Below are positions 1 through 11,401 of a stretch of DNA of 64,000 nt, one piece after another. Source of the stretch: Rotaria sordida (Eukaryota > Rotifera > Eurotatoria > Philodinida > Philodinidae); NCBI GenBank assembly GCA_905250125.1, contig CAJNOL010001228.1, forward strand, positions 1-64,000. The letters run 5' to 3'. Position 1 is the first letter of the stretch. Each line of letters starts with the position of its first letter. The notes beneath the pieces were generated by a model. It did not search any database. It was not told the origin of the DNA and worked only from the letters and a program-made list of their open reading frames with translations. A program made the translations under genes and the position numbers.

Positions 1-3000
1 CATTAATAACCATTTGTTTCTTTCTTATTTTTTTGTTTTTATTTCGATCATTAGTAGAAAATTAATTCTCAGAAGTCAACATGAGCAATTTAGGAAGATC
101 GTTTATGTAAATATCTTTGCCTTTTTAATAGACAAATTTTGCAAAATATATATGTTTAAATTAGTTATACAAAAAAAAAAAAACAAAAAAGAAGATATTT
201 ATAGATAGTTGACATTAAATAAAAAAGTCTAGCAGAAATCTAATCTTGTCTAACTTAATAAATAATATTGAATATTGAAATTCATCGATTCCTATTTGAT
301 TCATAGATATAATTATAATTATTAATAGAAATCAATTGTTCTACCAAGAACTTTAACAAAAAATAAATAAAATGATAATATTCATTATCAAATCGGTATT
401 ATATTTGAAATATTTCGATTATAAATATCTCTTTTTAAATATTTTTCACATAAAAATCATGAAAATAATAATTTTTTTTTATTTTTTTATTATTTTCTAA
501 GTGTCTAATTTGAATCGTATCGTTGAAGAAAAAATTTTTAAACTCATCGTGGCATCTCATCATAAATTATAATTCATTTCAGAATAAAATAACGGGTGAA
601 TATTTTTCCGAATAATTTTTCATGGAAAATAGATAGAGAGATCTGTGCTTTTCACGATTTAAAAGAGACGATGAAAGTACATCGAGTTATCAATACCGAA
701 TTTTTCTAATATAGTTTTTCACAGTCTGTCACCAAGGTTTTTAGAAAATTGAAACTTTTTAACAGAATTAGAAGATGAATTTTTTCGTCAAAAATACTTA
801 GTAAAATCTTTATAACACGTGATGAACTAAGCCTTTTAGCACTGCACTTACATAAACTATTGAGCTTTAGTCAACGATTGAGATACACTACTGAAAAATA
901 AAATTTCAAAAGTTTTACAATACACAATGTTTTATTATCGGAAAACTTGTCAGAGGAACCATGAGAAAGAGTTCCAGAAAAATCTGTTATTAGTAAATTG
1001 ATGTAGTTTCAACGTCTCTTTTAAATCGTGAAAACTGAAGATTTCTATCTAGTTTACATCAAAAATTATTCTAAAAACACTCACACTTCTTTTATTTTCA
1101 AATGGATAATAGTTGACATATAGTTAGCTATGTCATCATGATAAACATTTCACCTATTTGATTATTTTCTATTATATAAAATAAACTTATTTTTAACATT
1201 TCCTAGAAGTTTATTTCGTTTAGGACAATCAGTGAACGGACGAATAAACTTCAATGGAATAATTTTGTCAATAATACTATTCGAGAATATAATCAAATTT
1301 AAGAACTTTATAGAAATAAATCCATCTATTCAACTCTCGAGATCAACTGTCTCTTTTTCTTTTCAATTAAGATTCGAGTCTTCTTTATAGTTCTATTAAT
1401 AAAGGGCAAATATTTCGTCTTTATAGAAATATTTTTTTTTTTGAAAAAATTTTAAATAAAGGCTTTCCTTTCTTCTCTTATTTAAAAAACAAAAAACCTA
1501 GTCTATTTTCGTAAAAAAACAAGGAAAGTTGCGATAAAATTGCATTTAAATACTGTTTCGATATGTGATCGTGATCAGTATTCAACAAGTGATCAATAGA
1601 AAATATTTAATCTGCTAAGAAAGTATCAATTGCATTTTGATAATTGATCGATGAATTACTTTACTTATTCTATCGAAAAAATTCCAAGTTATTCTTTATC
1701 TTTGTTAGTTTCCATAGACATCATATATATATGTATGTTGACAAAATTTTTAGTTAAAATAAATAGAGAAACAAGAAATAATACATTTATTCTATATTTA
1801 ATTAAATCAATAATGATGAAAATGTAAAGAAATTACCTAAGAATTTTTATATAAATTGTTGAATATCATTTTGAGAAAGAAATTCTTCGAAATAATTTAT
1901 TAAAATATATATTTATAATAATGTTATTATTATAATATTAATATTATTATTTGTTTTTATTTTGTATTTTTATCAGAATATAATAATAAATCTATTGATA
2001 AAAATAAATTACGAGCAGAAATAGTTGCTCATCTTATTTCAATGCTAATTCAATTAATTTATCTTCGAATCGAACAGTTTGAATGACTTTTGCAATATTG
2101 TTCAATATATAAGTATTTATTTAAATTTTTAGATGAAATATACAAAAAATAAATTATGAATAATGTTTTATTTCATTACAAATATTTCGATTATTATTTT
2201 TTTTCTATACTAATTATTTGAAAATTTCCTATTAATCTAATTAAAAAGAATATTATTTATTGACTTGTAAAACAAAAATTCTATTTTATATTGTTTGTCA
2301 GAGAAAGAATGTTTTTGTTTTAGTGTATATTCTTATCATCAATATTCATTACATAAGTAAATAAAAGTATATAAAAAGATGAAGGAAATTTTGTTATCTA
2401 TAATATGTTGATAATCTTAGCATGATTCTACTTTTTCCAAAGATTAATTAAGAAGAAGAAAAATTTGTCAAGTAAATATCTGATGAGATTTTTAAATAGA
2501 ATTTAAGAAAAATATGTCATTACAACAGGATATTTATCATGCGATCATTTTTTAAATAAAATATTGATTAAAATCATCTATATGTTCATTGAAAAAATTC
2601 AAACTTGAAACTGTTTTTTTCTATTCAATAAAAATAATAATTCGAAAAAAGTTTTTTCCAATCTTTATAACCTTTCTATTTCGAAGTTTTTTCCCTCCCA
2701 ATACCGTTATGATATGTTCTATGATGATATTGAGAAAACTGTAATAATTAACTCTAATACAGCCAATATCAATAGTAATTATTTATTGTTGATTTCCTTG
2801 ATATTTATCATAAATGATTTTGAATATATATTTGATGAATTTCAAATATTTCAAGAAAATATTTTCTAAAAAAAAGTTTAATAAATTTAACGATATAACT
2901 GATGAAAAGTAATATTTATCTTTGATTTAATTTAATTGTTTACTTTTTAACTAACTTTGTTTAAGTTAATTCTTTTGCTTGAAGACTTTTCTATTACTTT

Positions 3001-3025
3001 TATACGAATGAAATATGATATAAGT
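1..3025. other. gene-free AT-rich stretch
   Basis: I see no credible exon here on either strand: open frames are short and of low complexity. The stretch holds poly-A/T runs, AT-rich filler and one fold-back repeat near 625-1055, listed separately. It is intergenic or part of a long intron of a gene outside the window. Confidence 0.6.
625..1055. repeat. fold-back (inverted) repeat
   Basis: The left arm at about 645-670 (core TTCACGATTTAAAAGAGACG) is repeated in inverted form at about 1013-1035, and the pairing continues inward through the next 40 bases on each side with scattered mismatches. The whole unit would fold into a long imperfect hairpin. There is no coding capacity. It is likely a non-autonomous DNA transposon (MITE) relic; I could not define a target-site duplication. 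Confidence 0.6.
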
Positions 3026-3652
3026 CTAACGAGGAAACATTTTCAACTGTCAAATCACTTTTCAATTCAGACTCAGTGCATAAGATAGACCCTAGTGAGA
3101 TATGAAATACCTCAAAAGGATAAGTGTCCTTAGACCATCTATCCAGAGTTATAGGGATTTAACTGAAATTTTAGCCTATGCCGTATATACCAACAAATAG
3201 AGTGATACTATTTTTACCTGAGATTTTCTCCATAGATAAGTCTATTTGTCATTCGAATGTCCTGAAAATTTCAACTGAAAAGAATATTTTCTTCCTGAGA
3301 TATCAAAGTTTGAAAAATGATCTATATCCTAGAAAAGATGATAGAATTTTCTGCTTTTGTACAACTTTAATATTTCGAAAAGGAAACATTCTTTTCAGTT
3401 AAAATTTGCAGGACATTCTACTTACGAATAGACTTATCTATGGACAAAATCTCAGATCAAAACATCGTCACTCGGTTTGTTGGCATTTACCATGACATAG
3501 GCTAAAATTCTAGTAAAATCCCTATAACTCTGAACAGAATACCTAAGGACACTTATCCATTTGAGATTTTTCATATCTCATTGGGATCCACTATACGCAT
3601 AGACTCTAAACAACAAAAGCGATTTGACAATTGAAAACGTTTCTTCGTCAGT
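3026..3652. repeat. fold-back repeat, CAACTGTCAAATC family
   Basis: Two arms of about 250 bases face each other around a centre near 3340. The left end carries TTTTCAACTGTCAAATCACT and the right end its near complement ending at about 3652. Inner matches include the 'tccttag' and 'ataagtctattcg' blocks on both arms. The same terminal sequence recurs at 13195-13725, 21745-22170, 53820-53995 and 63180-63280, so this is a dispersed family. The open frame inside is an accident of the repeat. Confidence 0.75.
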
Positions 3653-4138
3653 AAAATGGATGTTGTGTGTAGTCCGGTGCTTTTCTAGCTACTGAAAATC
3701 CCATATATTCTCAGTTATTATTGTTCAAATCCAAATCAACTCTTTACTGTACAACACTATGTGAAATCATCAATAAAAATACTACAGTACTTCACTCAGG
3801 CAGCATTCAAAACGCACTAGTTAATTTATGAACAATTTAATTTCCAATCGATCTGATTTTCTGCGATTCATATAAATTCTAATTCATGAGATTTCAGGAT
3901 AGTAGGAGTGAAGTTGTATTTTATCTGAATTGATGATATTACGAAAATAAAAAAGTGAATTCTATTGGACTAAAACGAGTTGATTCATGATTTCTCGTAA
4001 ATATTTTGGTCTCGGATATAGAAGTCAAATAATAATAAACTAGGCAAGATGCTTTTATTTTGAAAATAGTATACATAAAAAAACAAAAAAAAGATCATCG
4101 TTTATAAAGTGATTGATATTAATTGTCATTATCGTAGA

Positions 4139-4812
4139 ACCAATCTACTAATTGTTTCCAAACCCATATGATACTTACTGAACTAAGTCCCACATACATC
4201 AAAGACAAACCAACAACCAAGAAGGCTCTTATTTATAATGAAAATGAATATAGCTTAATGACTTCCTCGTAGATGTTCACCCATAATGATGGTATTGCAG
4301 ACACAAATCATAACATCAATATGACTAAAATAAAACACACATATTTTCGTTGATATTTTTCTATTGGTTTCCATTAAAGCAAAGCTAGTAGACATATCAA
4401 GAGTAATCTTGTGTTTATCTTCAATACAAAATGATCAATCTTCAGCTTCAATCATGGTTAAACGAAATTTCCTGTCATACTAGTGTTTTTCTAGGTACAA
4501 TATGTCAAGGACAGCGCCATGCAATGAATTTCCTATTTAAGTCGCATTTCTACGGTTTGATACAATCCATTTTTGAACTTTTTCGAAGGATTCGACTAGT
4601 TTAATATAATAATGCAGTCGTTAATCTTGGACATGTATCTTTCATAGAAAAAGGTTAAGTTATATAAAAGAATTTCTGTGGAGAATATCTCCTTGATAAA
4701 GAACACAGCAAAGTCAATGATATGTACCATAGAAATGGATGCGAGTAATATTAAACAATCCATCTGATATACTAGTAAAAAATCTGCATGTATAATAATA
4801 TGGAATGGATTC
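4139..4812 (-). pseudogene. possible decayed multi-pass membrane protein
   Basis: Two minus-strand blocks read as hydrophobic, helix-like protein. Block one (4812-4596) follows a good acceptor (TATCTAATTTCAG) and contains the segment LILLASISMVHIIDFAVFF. Block two (about 4380-4139) reads FILVILMLWFVSAIP and, after an in-frame TAA, FLVVGLSLMYVGLSS followed by IIWVWKQLVDWF. Two hydrophobic segments followed by a W-x-W-K motif are faintly reminiscent of the end of a Frizzled-type receptor, but the match is too weak to name. The in-frame stops point to a pseudogene. It lies just downstream of the TDP-43-domain gene on the same strand and could instead be unspliced alternative 3' exons of that gene. 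Confidence 0.25.
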
Positions 4813-5061
4813 CTGAAATTAGATAGAAAGAAATGACTATTCTATGAAAAAAACACACACAGAAAAGCAATCGTTCAGCGTCTAATATACAAGGCGAGTT
4901 AATATGATATAAATTTAATTTGCATGAAAAGACACAATTACATAGAACAAACAAGCTTGTAGCAATAAAGAGAAAAGATCAATGTGAGACATCTCACCCA
5001 TTCTATTGACCTTTAAATAAGACAAGCAAAAGTGAATTCTTACATAGTAATGATATTGCTG

Positions 5062-6360
5062 CTAATGATTCTTCTTTGAAGTATGATTTGATGATGGGGA
5101 CCATAAGAAGTCTACCGTTTAAAAAAAAAGACAAAATAAGTTGATGTTTCTTTATTTTATTTTCTGTTTCATTTCAAAAATACTGATTATATCTTAATGA
5201 TAAACAACAATAAAGAAAATTTACCTCCAAATGTCGACCAAAAACGATTCCATGATATTGACGATTGTGATGATCTTCGATGAGGAGCTAAAAACTTACA
5301 ATCAGTATGATGTGACGATTTCTTTGTGCTTACTTACAACGTGCATCATACGCTTTATACATCACGTCATCACTCCAAACACCATCTGGCGCCAAAAAAT
5401 TTCCATTATCATCCGTTGCCATTCTACAATAGGAAATTCTTAATGTGCTACAATAAAATTTCTATTATCACCGTGTCCGGAAAGTTCGTAGAACTCATAT
5501 TATATGAAGCAATAAGATAACAATTACTGCATTTGTTGAATGTAATAACCTTCGCTAGCAACCACACGTTGCCATCGGTTATACAAACTTTGTATTCCAT
5601 CGAAAAAAAACCCTGAACCAAGATTATTTAAGTGCTCCTCAACCGTCGTTATCACTTCGTCATCAGAGTAAAAGTTCTTGCCACGAAGAAATGCCTTCAA
5701 ATTTTTGAACAAGTAATAGTCACTAGGTGCAATATCCGGAGAATAGGCGGGATGATTCACTTCACCAAAATTCGCCTTACGAATAGCAGCTTGGACGACG
5801 TTGCTCTTGTGCACGGACGCATTGTCATGAAGAACTAGCACTTCATGATTGTTATTTCGTTGTCTATTTTCGACCGCTCAACTAATTCTTTTTGATAGAC
5901 ACGGTTGTGAAAACTAATTCTTTCCACAAAATGATACAATCAGTCGAGAAAAAGATCTATGCCGTGTTGAAAATTCATCTTTTGCACAATAACATGAACT
6001 AAACGTCTCATACATGCAATTAGGATACAGTTCTACGAACTTTCCGGACATCCTGATATCTCATCAGATTTGTTTTAAGTTTCGCACAATGTTCACACAC
6101 GTATAAACAACGAGATAATAAAAATGCTTTTACTAATATTTCTTTGCTTCACCCGACGTCATATCGTTTGAAATGGAAAAAACAACTTATAGAATATATT
6201 TAATGACTTACTCAATCCAAACATTCGAACGATTTCTTTTGAATAAAAATACTGTAGCACTTGGAAATAGTCGATTGAATGTGTTGGTCGAGATTATCCC
6301 ATCAGGTTCAATTGGTACACCAATAATCAATTCACCATTATCGATTTTAACAATTGACAT
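5062..6360 (-). CDS. small protein resembling the TDP-43 N-terminal domain
   Basis: Four exons join in frame with GT-AG borders: 6360-6212, 5423-5338, 5287-5225 and 5111-5062 (TAG stop), giving about 115 residues. Residues 1-80 follow the pattern of the TDP-43 (TARDBP) N-terminal oligomerisation domain: a P-x-E-x-DG stretch, FPSA where TDP-43 has FPGA, then GNFLAPDGVW where TDP-43 has GILHAPDAGW, followed by aromatic residues. The last 35 residues are rich in Ser, Arg and Trp. There are no RRM domains and no Gly-rich tail, so it is not a TDP-43 orthologue; it would be a stand-alone domain protein. A pyrimidine-rich acceptor lies 14 bases before the ATG. The first intron carries the mariner copy at 5468-6056. 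The domain call rests on remembered sequence and needs a profile search; the exon structure is better supported than the function. Confidence 0.5.
5468..6056 (-). mobile_element. internally deleted mariner element
   Basis: The 589-base unit is bounded by inverted repeats sharing TGTCCGGAAAGTTCGTAGAA and flanked by TA on both sides (5466-5467 and 6057-6058), as expected for Tc1/mariner insertion. A full mariner is about 1.3 kb; here only the 3' part of the transposase gene remains. It sits in the first intron of the TDP-43-domain gene, on the same strand. The well matched ends suggest fairly recent movement, or mobilisation in trans by an intact relative elsewhere. Confidence 0.9.
5524..5874 (-). 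pseudogene. mariner transposase, C-terminal fragment
   Basis: About 117 residues are open, with no ATG. The fragment has LVLHDNASVH (second catalytic Asp) and AYSPDIAPSDYYLF (third catalytic Asp). The two Asp residues are separated by 34 residues, which is the DD34D signature of mariner transposases (RNase-H-like fold). The helix-turn-helix DNA-binding half and the first catalytic Asp are missing through the internal deletion, so it cannot be active. It ends with a TAA close to the left inverted repeat. Confidence 0.92.
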
Positions 6361-6374
6361 TCTTTAAACTTTAT

Positions 6375-8150
6375 CTGAAAGAAAAATAGAAAATGGACAT
6401 GTTTTGTTTGTATCCTCTAGCTATTAAACATTGACATAGAACATTTTTAGTATAAGGAAAGATAATATTAGCTTTTCCAACTCTGAATAGATTACATTTT
6501 CTGACCTAATTTATCGTTGGGAAGAAATAGATTAGATCAAAATTCTTCCATGTTTTCTAGACTTCAGGTAGAACAAACAAACAAAACTGTAGAAATAATC
6601 ACGCGACTGTCTTATAGTATGTTACTCTTTATTAAAGATTTCTTTCGTATCTTTAGCTAACGGTAGATTATTCTGATTGTTGTCTGAATTCGCATCAGTC
6701 CAACGACTCGACTAATATCTATGGTTATGAGAGAGTTGCTCAGTTTTAGTTTTGTTTGTGTAAGTCAAAGCTACTCGTACATCTGTAGATATTGTTTCAA
6801 TCGATTAATTTGTGTATAAGATCTTGATCTTAACACGTTTTATATTAACTATGTTCTCAATGTTCTGATAGGATCTCAAAGTTTCTTTCTTTACCGTTAT
6901 TGATTTAGATAATATATTACATATAATCGACACTGACAAGAAATAATAATAAAAATCAATAAGATAATTTTTTCCTTGAATTGTTCGATCAAATTGAATT
7001 AAGATACGAAAATCAACTAATTTTACTTCGATATTTTCAGTTAATAAAACATTCTATAAAAAATCGATAAATCTATCTGTCCGTCCTTTAATATCTCTAT
7101 GAATAATATTATTTAAATCATTCGGAATTTCCTCGTTACTGATTTAACTAAATCTACGATTGATTCAGCATGACATTATTCCATAACTATCTTTAAACTA
7201 ATCAAAAATATATAACAATAAAATAAAAGAAAAACTATTCATAATTGATTATGTTGATTTTTTCTTGAAAATAAATTAATAAATGTTTCATAATACATAA
7301 CTATATTTCAATGGTTTGAATATTAATTATAGATATGATAATATCTATTCAATAATTGAAATAAATAAAATAAAACAACTTTTCTCTTAAAACATTAACT
7401 TCTAATTTAATTTATTTTCCTTCACCATAATAAAAGGAAAATATTCGTTTAAATATATTTGGATAATAAAAAACAAAATAAATTCAATAGAAAATAACAT
7501 TTTAAATAAAATCTATCTAAATATTGTTTCATTTCCATAAACAGTATAACATCCATTCGATTTCAATATTCCATATGGATCCATTAAAATTTTATTTAAT
7601 TAGAATAAATTAAATCACAATGAGATTTATTCGAAGATCGATTAGAATCCATCTCAATCTGAGTATTATTCATTGAACTTTTATCTATTCGTTCTATTTC
7701 TATCTGTAGCTTCACTTTTTTTCTCTTCCCTTATCATCCATTCGCATGACGATTTTATCAATTCTATGAGGGTGTATAGATGTCCCTAAATCACATTTAT
7801 TCTTAAATTTTCCACAATCATCTTTAAGTGTATCTTTTAAGATTTAATCTCTTTTATTTTTTTTTTCTTGTTATCACATTTTTCTCTGATTATTATACAG
7901 TGAGAATCAATTTTTATCTAAATATCAAATTAATTACTGATGTAAATATTGAAATTGAATACTCTCAGCTAAATTCCTCTCGAATAACTCTGCATATCGA
8001 TCATTTTTTTTTCCAATTTCAATTGCATCAATAGAAAAATTTGTCAAATTTTGATGGAAGTTAAATAATTTATATGTATGTCAAGAAGAAATTTCTTCTT
8101 TGATTACAGTTGATAATCTGTATGATCAAAATGTTGTATCGACGGTTAGA
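6375..8150. other. gene-free AT-rich stretch
   Basis: No supported exon or RNA gene is visible. The part next to 6375 should hold the promoter or trans-splice region of the minus-strand gene that starts at 6360 (TTTCTATTTTTCTTTCAG read on the minus strand just upstream). The rest is AT-rich filler. Confidence 0.5.
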
Positions 8151-8602
8151 TTAATATGAAGCAATAGATCTTTGATTATTTTTAATTGAGAAAGATTCAT
8201 GGTCCATGATGTTCCGTGGGCTGATCGCCCATTGGGGCCAACTACTGTACGGATTAGTTTTTTCCATAATCCGTTGGTCTTGCTCTAGGTGAAACAAGTC
8301 TTGTCCGCTACTTCCACACCAGTCTTTGATGTCGTTCAGTGACATTCTCTACATGGACGATGCTTACCATCTATTTTAACGAATACTATGTGTTTTATTA
8401 GCCTGTTATCGTTCATTCTAGAGATATATAAGCGAACAATCTTAATTATGTCTACTATAGTTTCTTCGTTTCGATATTCTCTTTCTTATAGCCTTGTTTC
8501 ATAGCATCCTTCGAATATGATTTCATTTCGAATGCGAGTAGCTTTCTTCTGTCGATCTCTTTCAGAGTCTATGTGTCTGAGATGTATAGTAGTACGCTGA
8601 AG

Positions 8603-8897
8603 CAGAGGTGGGCAACTTAGAGATTTTTCAAGTCTCAAGTCAAGTCAAGTCACTAAAAAAACATTCCAAGTCAAGTCAAGTCACTAAAAAAACATTCCAA
8701 GTCAAGTCAAGTCAAGTCATACCCAAAAAATTTTTCACCAAGTCAAGTCAAGTCAAGTCAGATCCCAAAATTTTTTCTACCAAGTCAAGTCAAGTCCAAG
8801 TCAAGGCAAATCAAGTTGAGTCAAACATTTACTCGACTTAATTTGACTTCATTAGTAAGAATTTTTAAACGCTTCTGACTTGACTTGCCCAGCTCTG
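8603..8897. mobile_element. hAT-type non-autonomous element filled with AAGTC satellite
   Basis: The ends are CAGAGGTGGGCAA and the inverse of CAGAGCTGGGCAA, a classic hAT terminal motif. An exact 8-base target duplication CGCTGAAG flanks it (8595-8602 and 8898-8905). At 295 bases it has no transposase; its interior is nearly all an AAGTC pentamer array. It inserted into an older LINE fragment, giving a relative age order. Confidence 0.9.
8618..8830 (+). repeat. AAGTC pentanucleotide array
   Basis: Tandem TCAAGTCAAGTCAAGTCA runs are separated by short A-rich interruptions (such as ACTAAAAAAACATTCC, present twice, and CCCAAAAAATTTTT variants). This gives a higher-order unit of roughly 40-50 bases. 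The array lies wholly inside the hAT element at 8603-8897, so it moves with it. The open frame across it is a by-product. Confidence 0.9.
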
Positions 8898-9642
8898 CGC
8901 TGAAGATACACATCGGGTGTAGGTATGATTGGTGCGTGGATATTCTATTCTTTTACAACATTCATACCTACATCCACAATCTTTATTTGATCATTGAATC
9001 TAAATGAGAAAATATTGTTTAGAGTGAATAAATTATATCGATATAGTAATATTATTTATATTAAGTTAATTTTAGTTATTAATATTGTTTGATCGAAATC
9101 ATTAGGAAGTTTCTTTCAATAATATATTGTTCAATCATATAAGATTAAAACAAATATTTTTTTTTTTATAATTCGAATAAAATATTTATCCAAAATTGAC
9201 TTTTAACTTATATTTAAAAAAAATAATCAAGAAAATTGTAAATATTCTGATCAATATTGAACAGCAGGTGATTTTTATAAGTAATATGGAATTTAAGGAT
9301 TATTTTCAATATGATCAATAATATCGAGTTTTCAATTTGAAAAAACATTATCATTGACATATAATTATGCTTTTCATCGTTCTTTTTTTATCATATTCAA
9401 ATTCTAAAATCCGATTACATTTATAAAATTGATACTATTTTTTTCGAATCCTGGAAGATACCTCAGAGGGTAAAAACATCATTTTGACATTTTTCAAAAC
9501 TAAGTCGTAAGAAATACCACTAGTGATACCCTGACACCTTTCAGATAGGTAAAAGTCAAAAATATCGTGGACAAAAAAAACGGCCTTATTGCAGCATGTC
9601 CTTTGTACTAACATATGTAACATTATTTTATTGTCTGTGAAT

Positions 9643-10686
9643 CAGAGACCATCATCAGGTCAGAGCTCCCCTGTTGCTCTGCTCTGTACTTCAGGGCAAA
9701 CTTCTGTTTTTGCCCTGCCCTGTTTGTCCTGCAGGGCGATCGAAGAAAAGTACAGGGCAGGACAGGACAAATTTTTTTATCCTGTTAATTTTTCACATAA
9801 GTTTATTTGAAAGTCCTTTTCGAAGCTAAATGGAATCTTTCAAAACATCTATTATCGATGGAATTCCATCAACCAGTGATGAACCTGTCTTTTCAATTGG
9901 TTTCATCAGAACTAATAGATTTGATACTCATTCTGATTTATCACTGTACAATACGGTTCTCCTCACTTCAGAAAAGTTTAACCACGGTTATCACATCAAA
10001 AGTATTTATAACAAATAGAAAATAAATCGCAACTTCTTGGTAAATAGCGATGAAAATCTGCAAATCGATAAAATGTTAGTGTTCAGTCAATCACAATCTC
10101 TATGTTCATTGATAAATATCTTATTTTTCTGCAAGTTATCCTGCTTATTCTTTGGATACGTACAAGAGAAGTGAAGATACTGGATTAAAGCCAGTTATTT
10201 TTTTTTTACAAAGAATAAACTCAAATGACATCATTTTCTCTCGATTAGTGTATAACTTTTGATCAATTATTTCGTTTTCTTTCACTGATAAGATTTTAAC
10301 ATTTTTTCTCATTAATTAAAAATATTTATAATTTTTTTTTTTTTAAATTAGTTATTCAATCTTAATCGAGTAGAAAAATTTGAAAATAATCTTGACGATT
10401 TAAAAAGACTAACATAGCATTTCAGCAGAATTATAATTATATAAAAAACAGTATCGTTTTCATAGAATTTAAACGAACTTTTGATTGTTTCTACGCATGG
10501 ATAATATTCTATTGAAATGACTTAAACAACACATATATAATGAACACAAAACCCATTTGATTTATTCATCATGTCATAAATTCATCCTATAGCTGAGATT
10601 TAATTTAAATGCCCTCAGGGCGTCCTGTCCTGAGGGCAGGGCAGGGCATAACAGGGCACAAAAAAAGCGCCTTGTGTCGGTCTCTG
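9643..10686. mobile_element. hAT-like element, 1.04 kb, GCCCTG-rich ends
   Basis: The terminal inverted repeats begin CAGAGACC at both ends. Subterminal regions at 9650-9770 and 10610-10670 are rich in GCCCTG/CAGGGC motifs in opposite orientation, strikingly GC-rich against the background. The flanks CTGTGAAT (9635-9642) and CTGTGGAT (10687-10694) match at 7 of 8 positions, fitting an 8-base hAT target duplication. The interior shows no convincing transposase on either strand. Confidence 0.75.
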
Positions 10687-10926
10687 CTGTGGATCTAATT
10701 TCATACAGTTGATATTCTGAGTGTTGAAAGCAGAAAACTGTCGCATGAGACTGGATCTGTAGAATATGCAAGATTTAGACATGATTCGATATGATTGTAT
10801 ACCAAAACTTCGATAATACCCAACTCTCTTTGTGGTGTCATACTTTCATAGTGAAAATTGAGACTTTAATGACTGGTCTTTTATTACGATGCTGAGTCAG
10901 TTTGAAAACTTACGCTAGGCAGTTAT

Positions 10927-10990
10927 TGGGTGTGGGTGGGTGGATGTGAGGGTGCAGATTCATCTACTCTTATCTAACACCCACACCCTT
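10927..10990. repeat. G-rich inverted repeat with TGTGGG motif
   Basis: GGGTGTGGGTGGGTGG is followed about 35 bases later by its near complement CACCCACACCC. The G-strand has four G-triplets and could form a quadruplex; it includes TGTGGG, the telomeric repeat unit reported for bdelloid rotifers, though only about one unit. It may be the ends of a small MITE or a scrap of telomere-like DNA. Flanking DNA up to 11401 shows no gene. Confidence 0.4.
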
Positions 10991-11401
10991 CTGGTGTCCT
11001 TGAAGATGAACCAATGCATACATGTAAAAAAAATATCTCCACAGCAATAAGACACATTTGCAAGTATATTACTATTGAAAAAAATCTTCGATTGACATTC
11101 TCTCCTAGTGTCTGACATTAATTGTTTATTTATTTATAAATTGTGTAACATTTAATATTAATTTTTGGTTGTTTTCAAAGTCACAAACGAAACAACAACA
11201 AAAGCAAAAAAAAAAACGAAAAAGAAAGATTTAAGACAGAACACAAATCACAAAAAGAAGACCTACACAACATAAACCGGTGTTTCTCATTAAACAAAGA
11301 CAACAAAAAATAAATGAATGTTAAATTCTCATAATATAATTAGTTTAAGAATTTTGATCTATAGTTATAAACGAAAAAACAAAAAAAAAAAAAAAAAACT
11401 T

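Larger units (their letters stand above)
8151..8960 (-). pseudogene. LINE (non-LTR retrotransposon) reverse-transcriptase 3' end, decayed
   Basis: Minus-strand frames with shifts read, in order, KLLAFEMKSY, RMNDNRLIKHIVF and KIDGKHRPCREC, then LNDIKDWCGSSGQDLFHL with EQDQR. These are the familiar end of LINE ORF2, downstream of the reverse-transcriptase fingers and palm (AFEMKCYR; RMxDxRLxK; GKxxxGRPxxEWLDDIKxW; AxDRxxWR). Several frameshifts and stops show it is dead. It is split by a later hAT insertion at 8603-8897, whose 8-base target duplication lies inside the LINE sequence; LINE-like sequence continues to about 8960. Confidence 0.75.

Noticed and set aside
8608-8841. Protein of repeated Ser-Ser-Gln-Val-Lys units
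   Set aside because: Translation of the AAGTC satellite within a hAT element.
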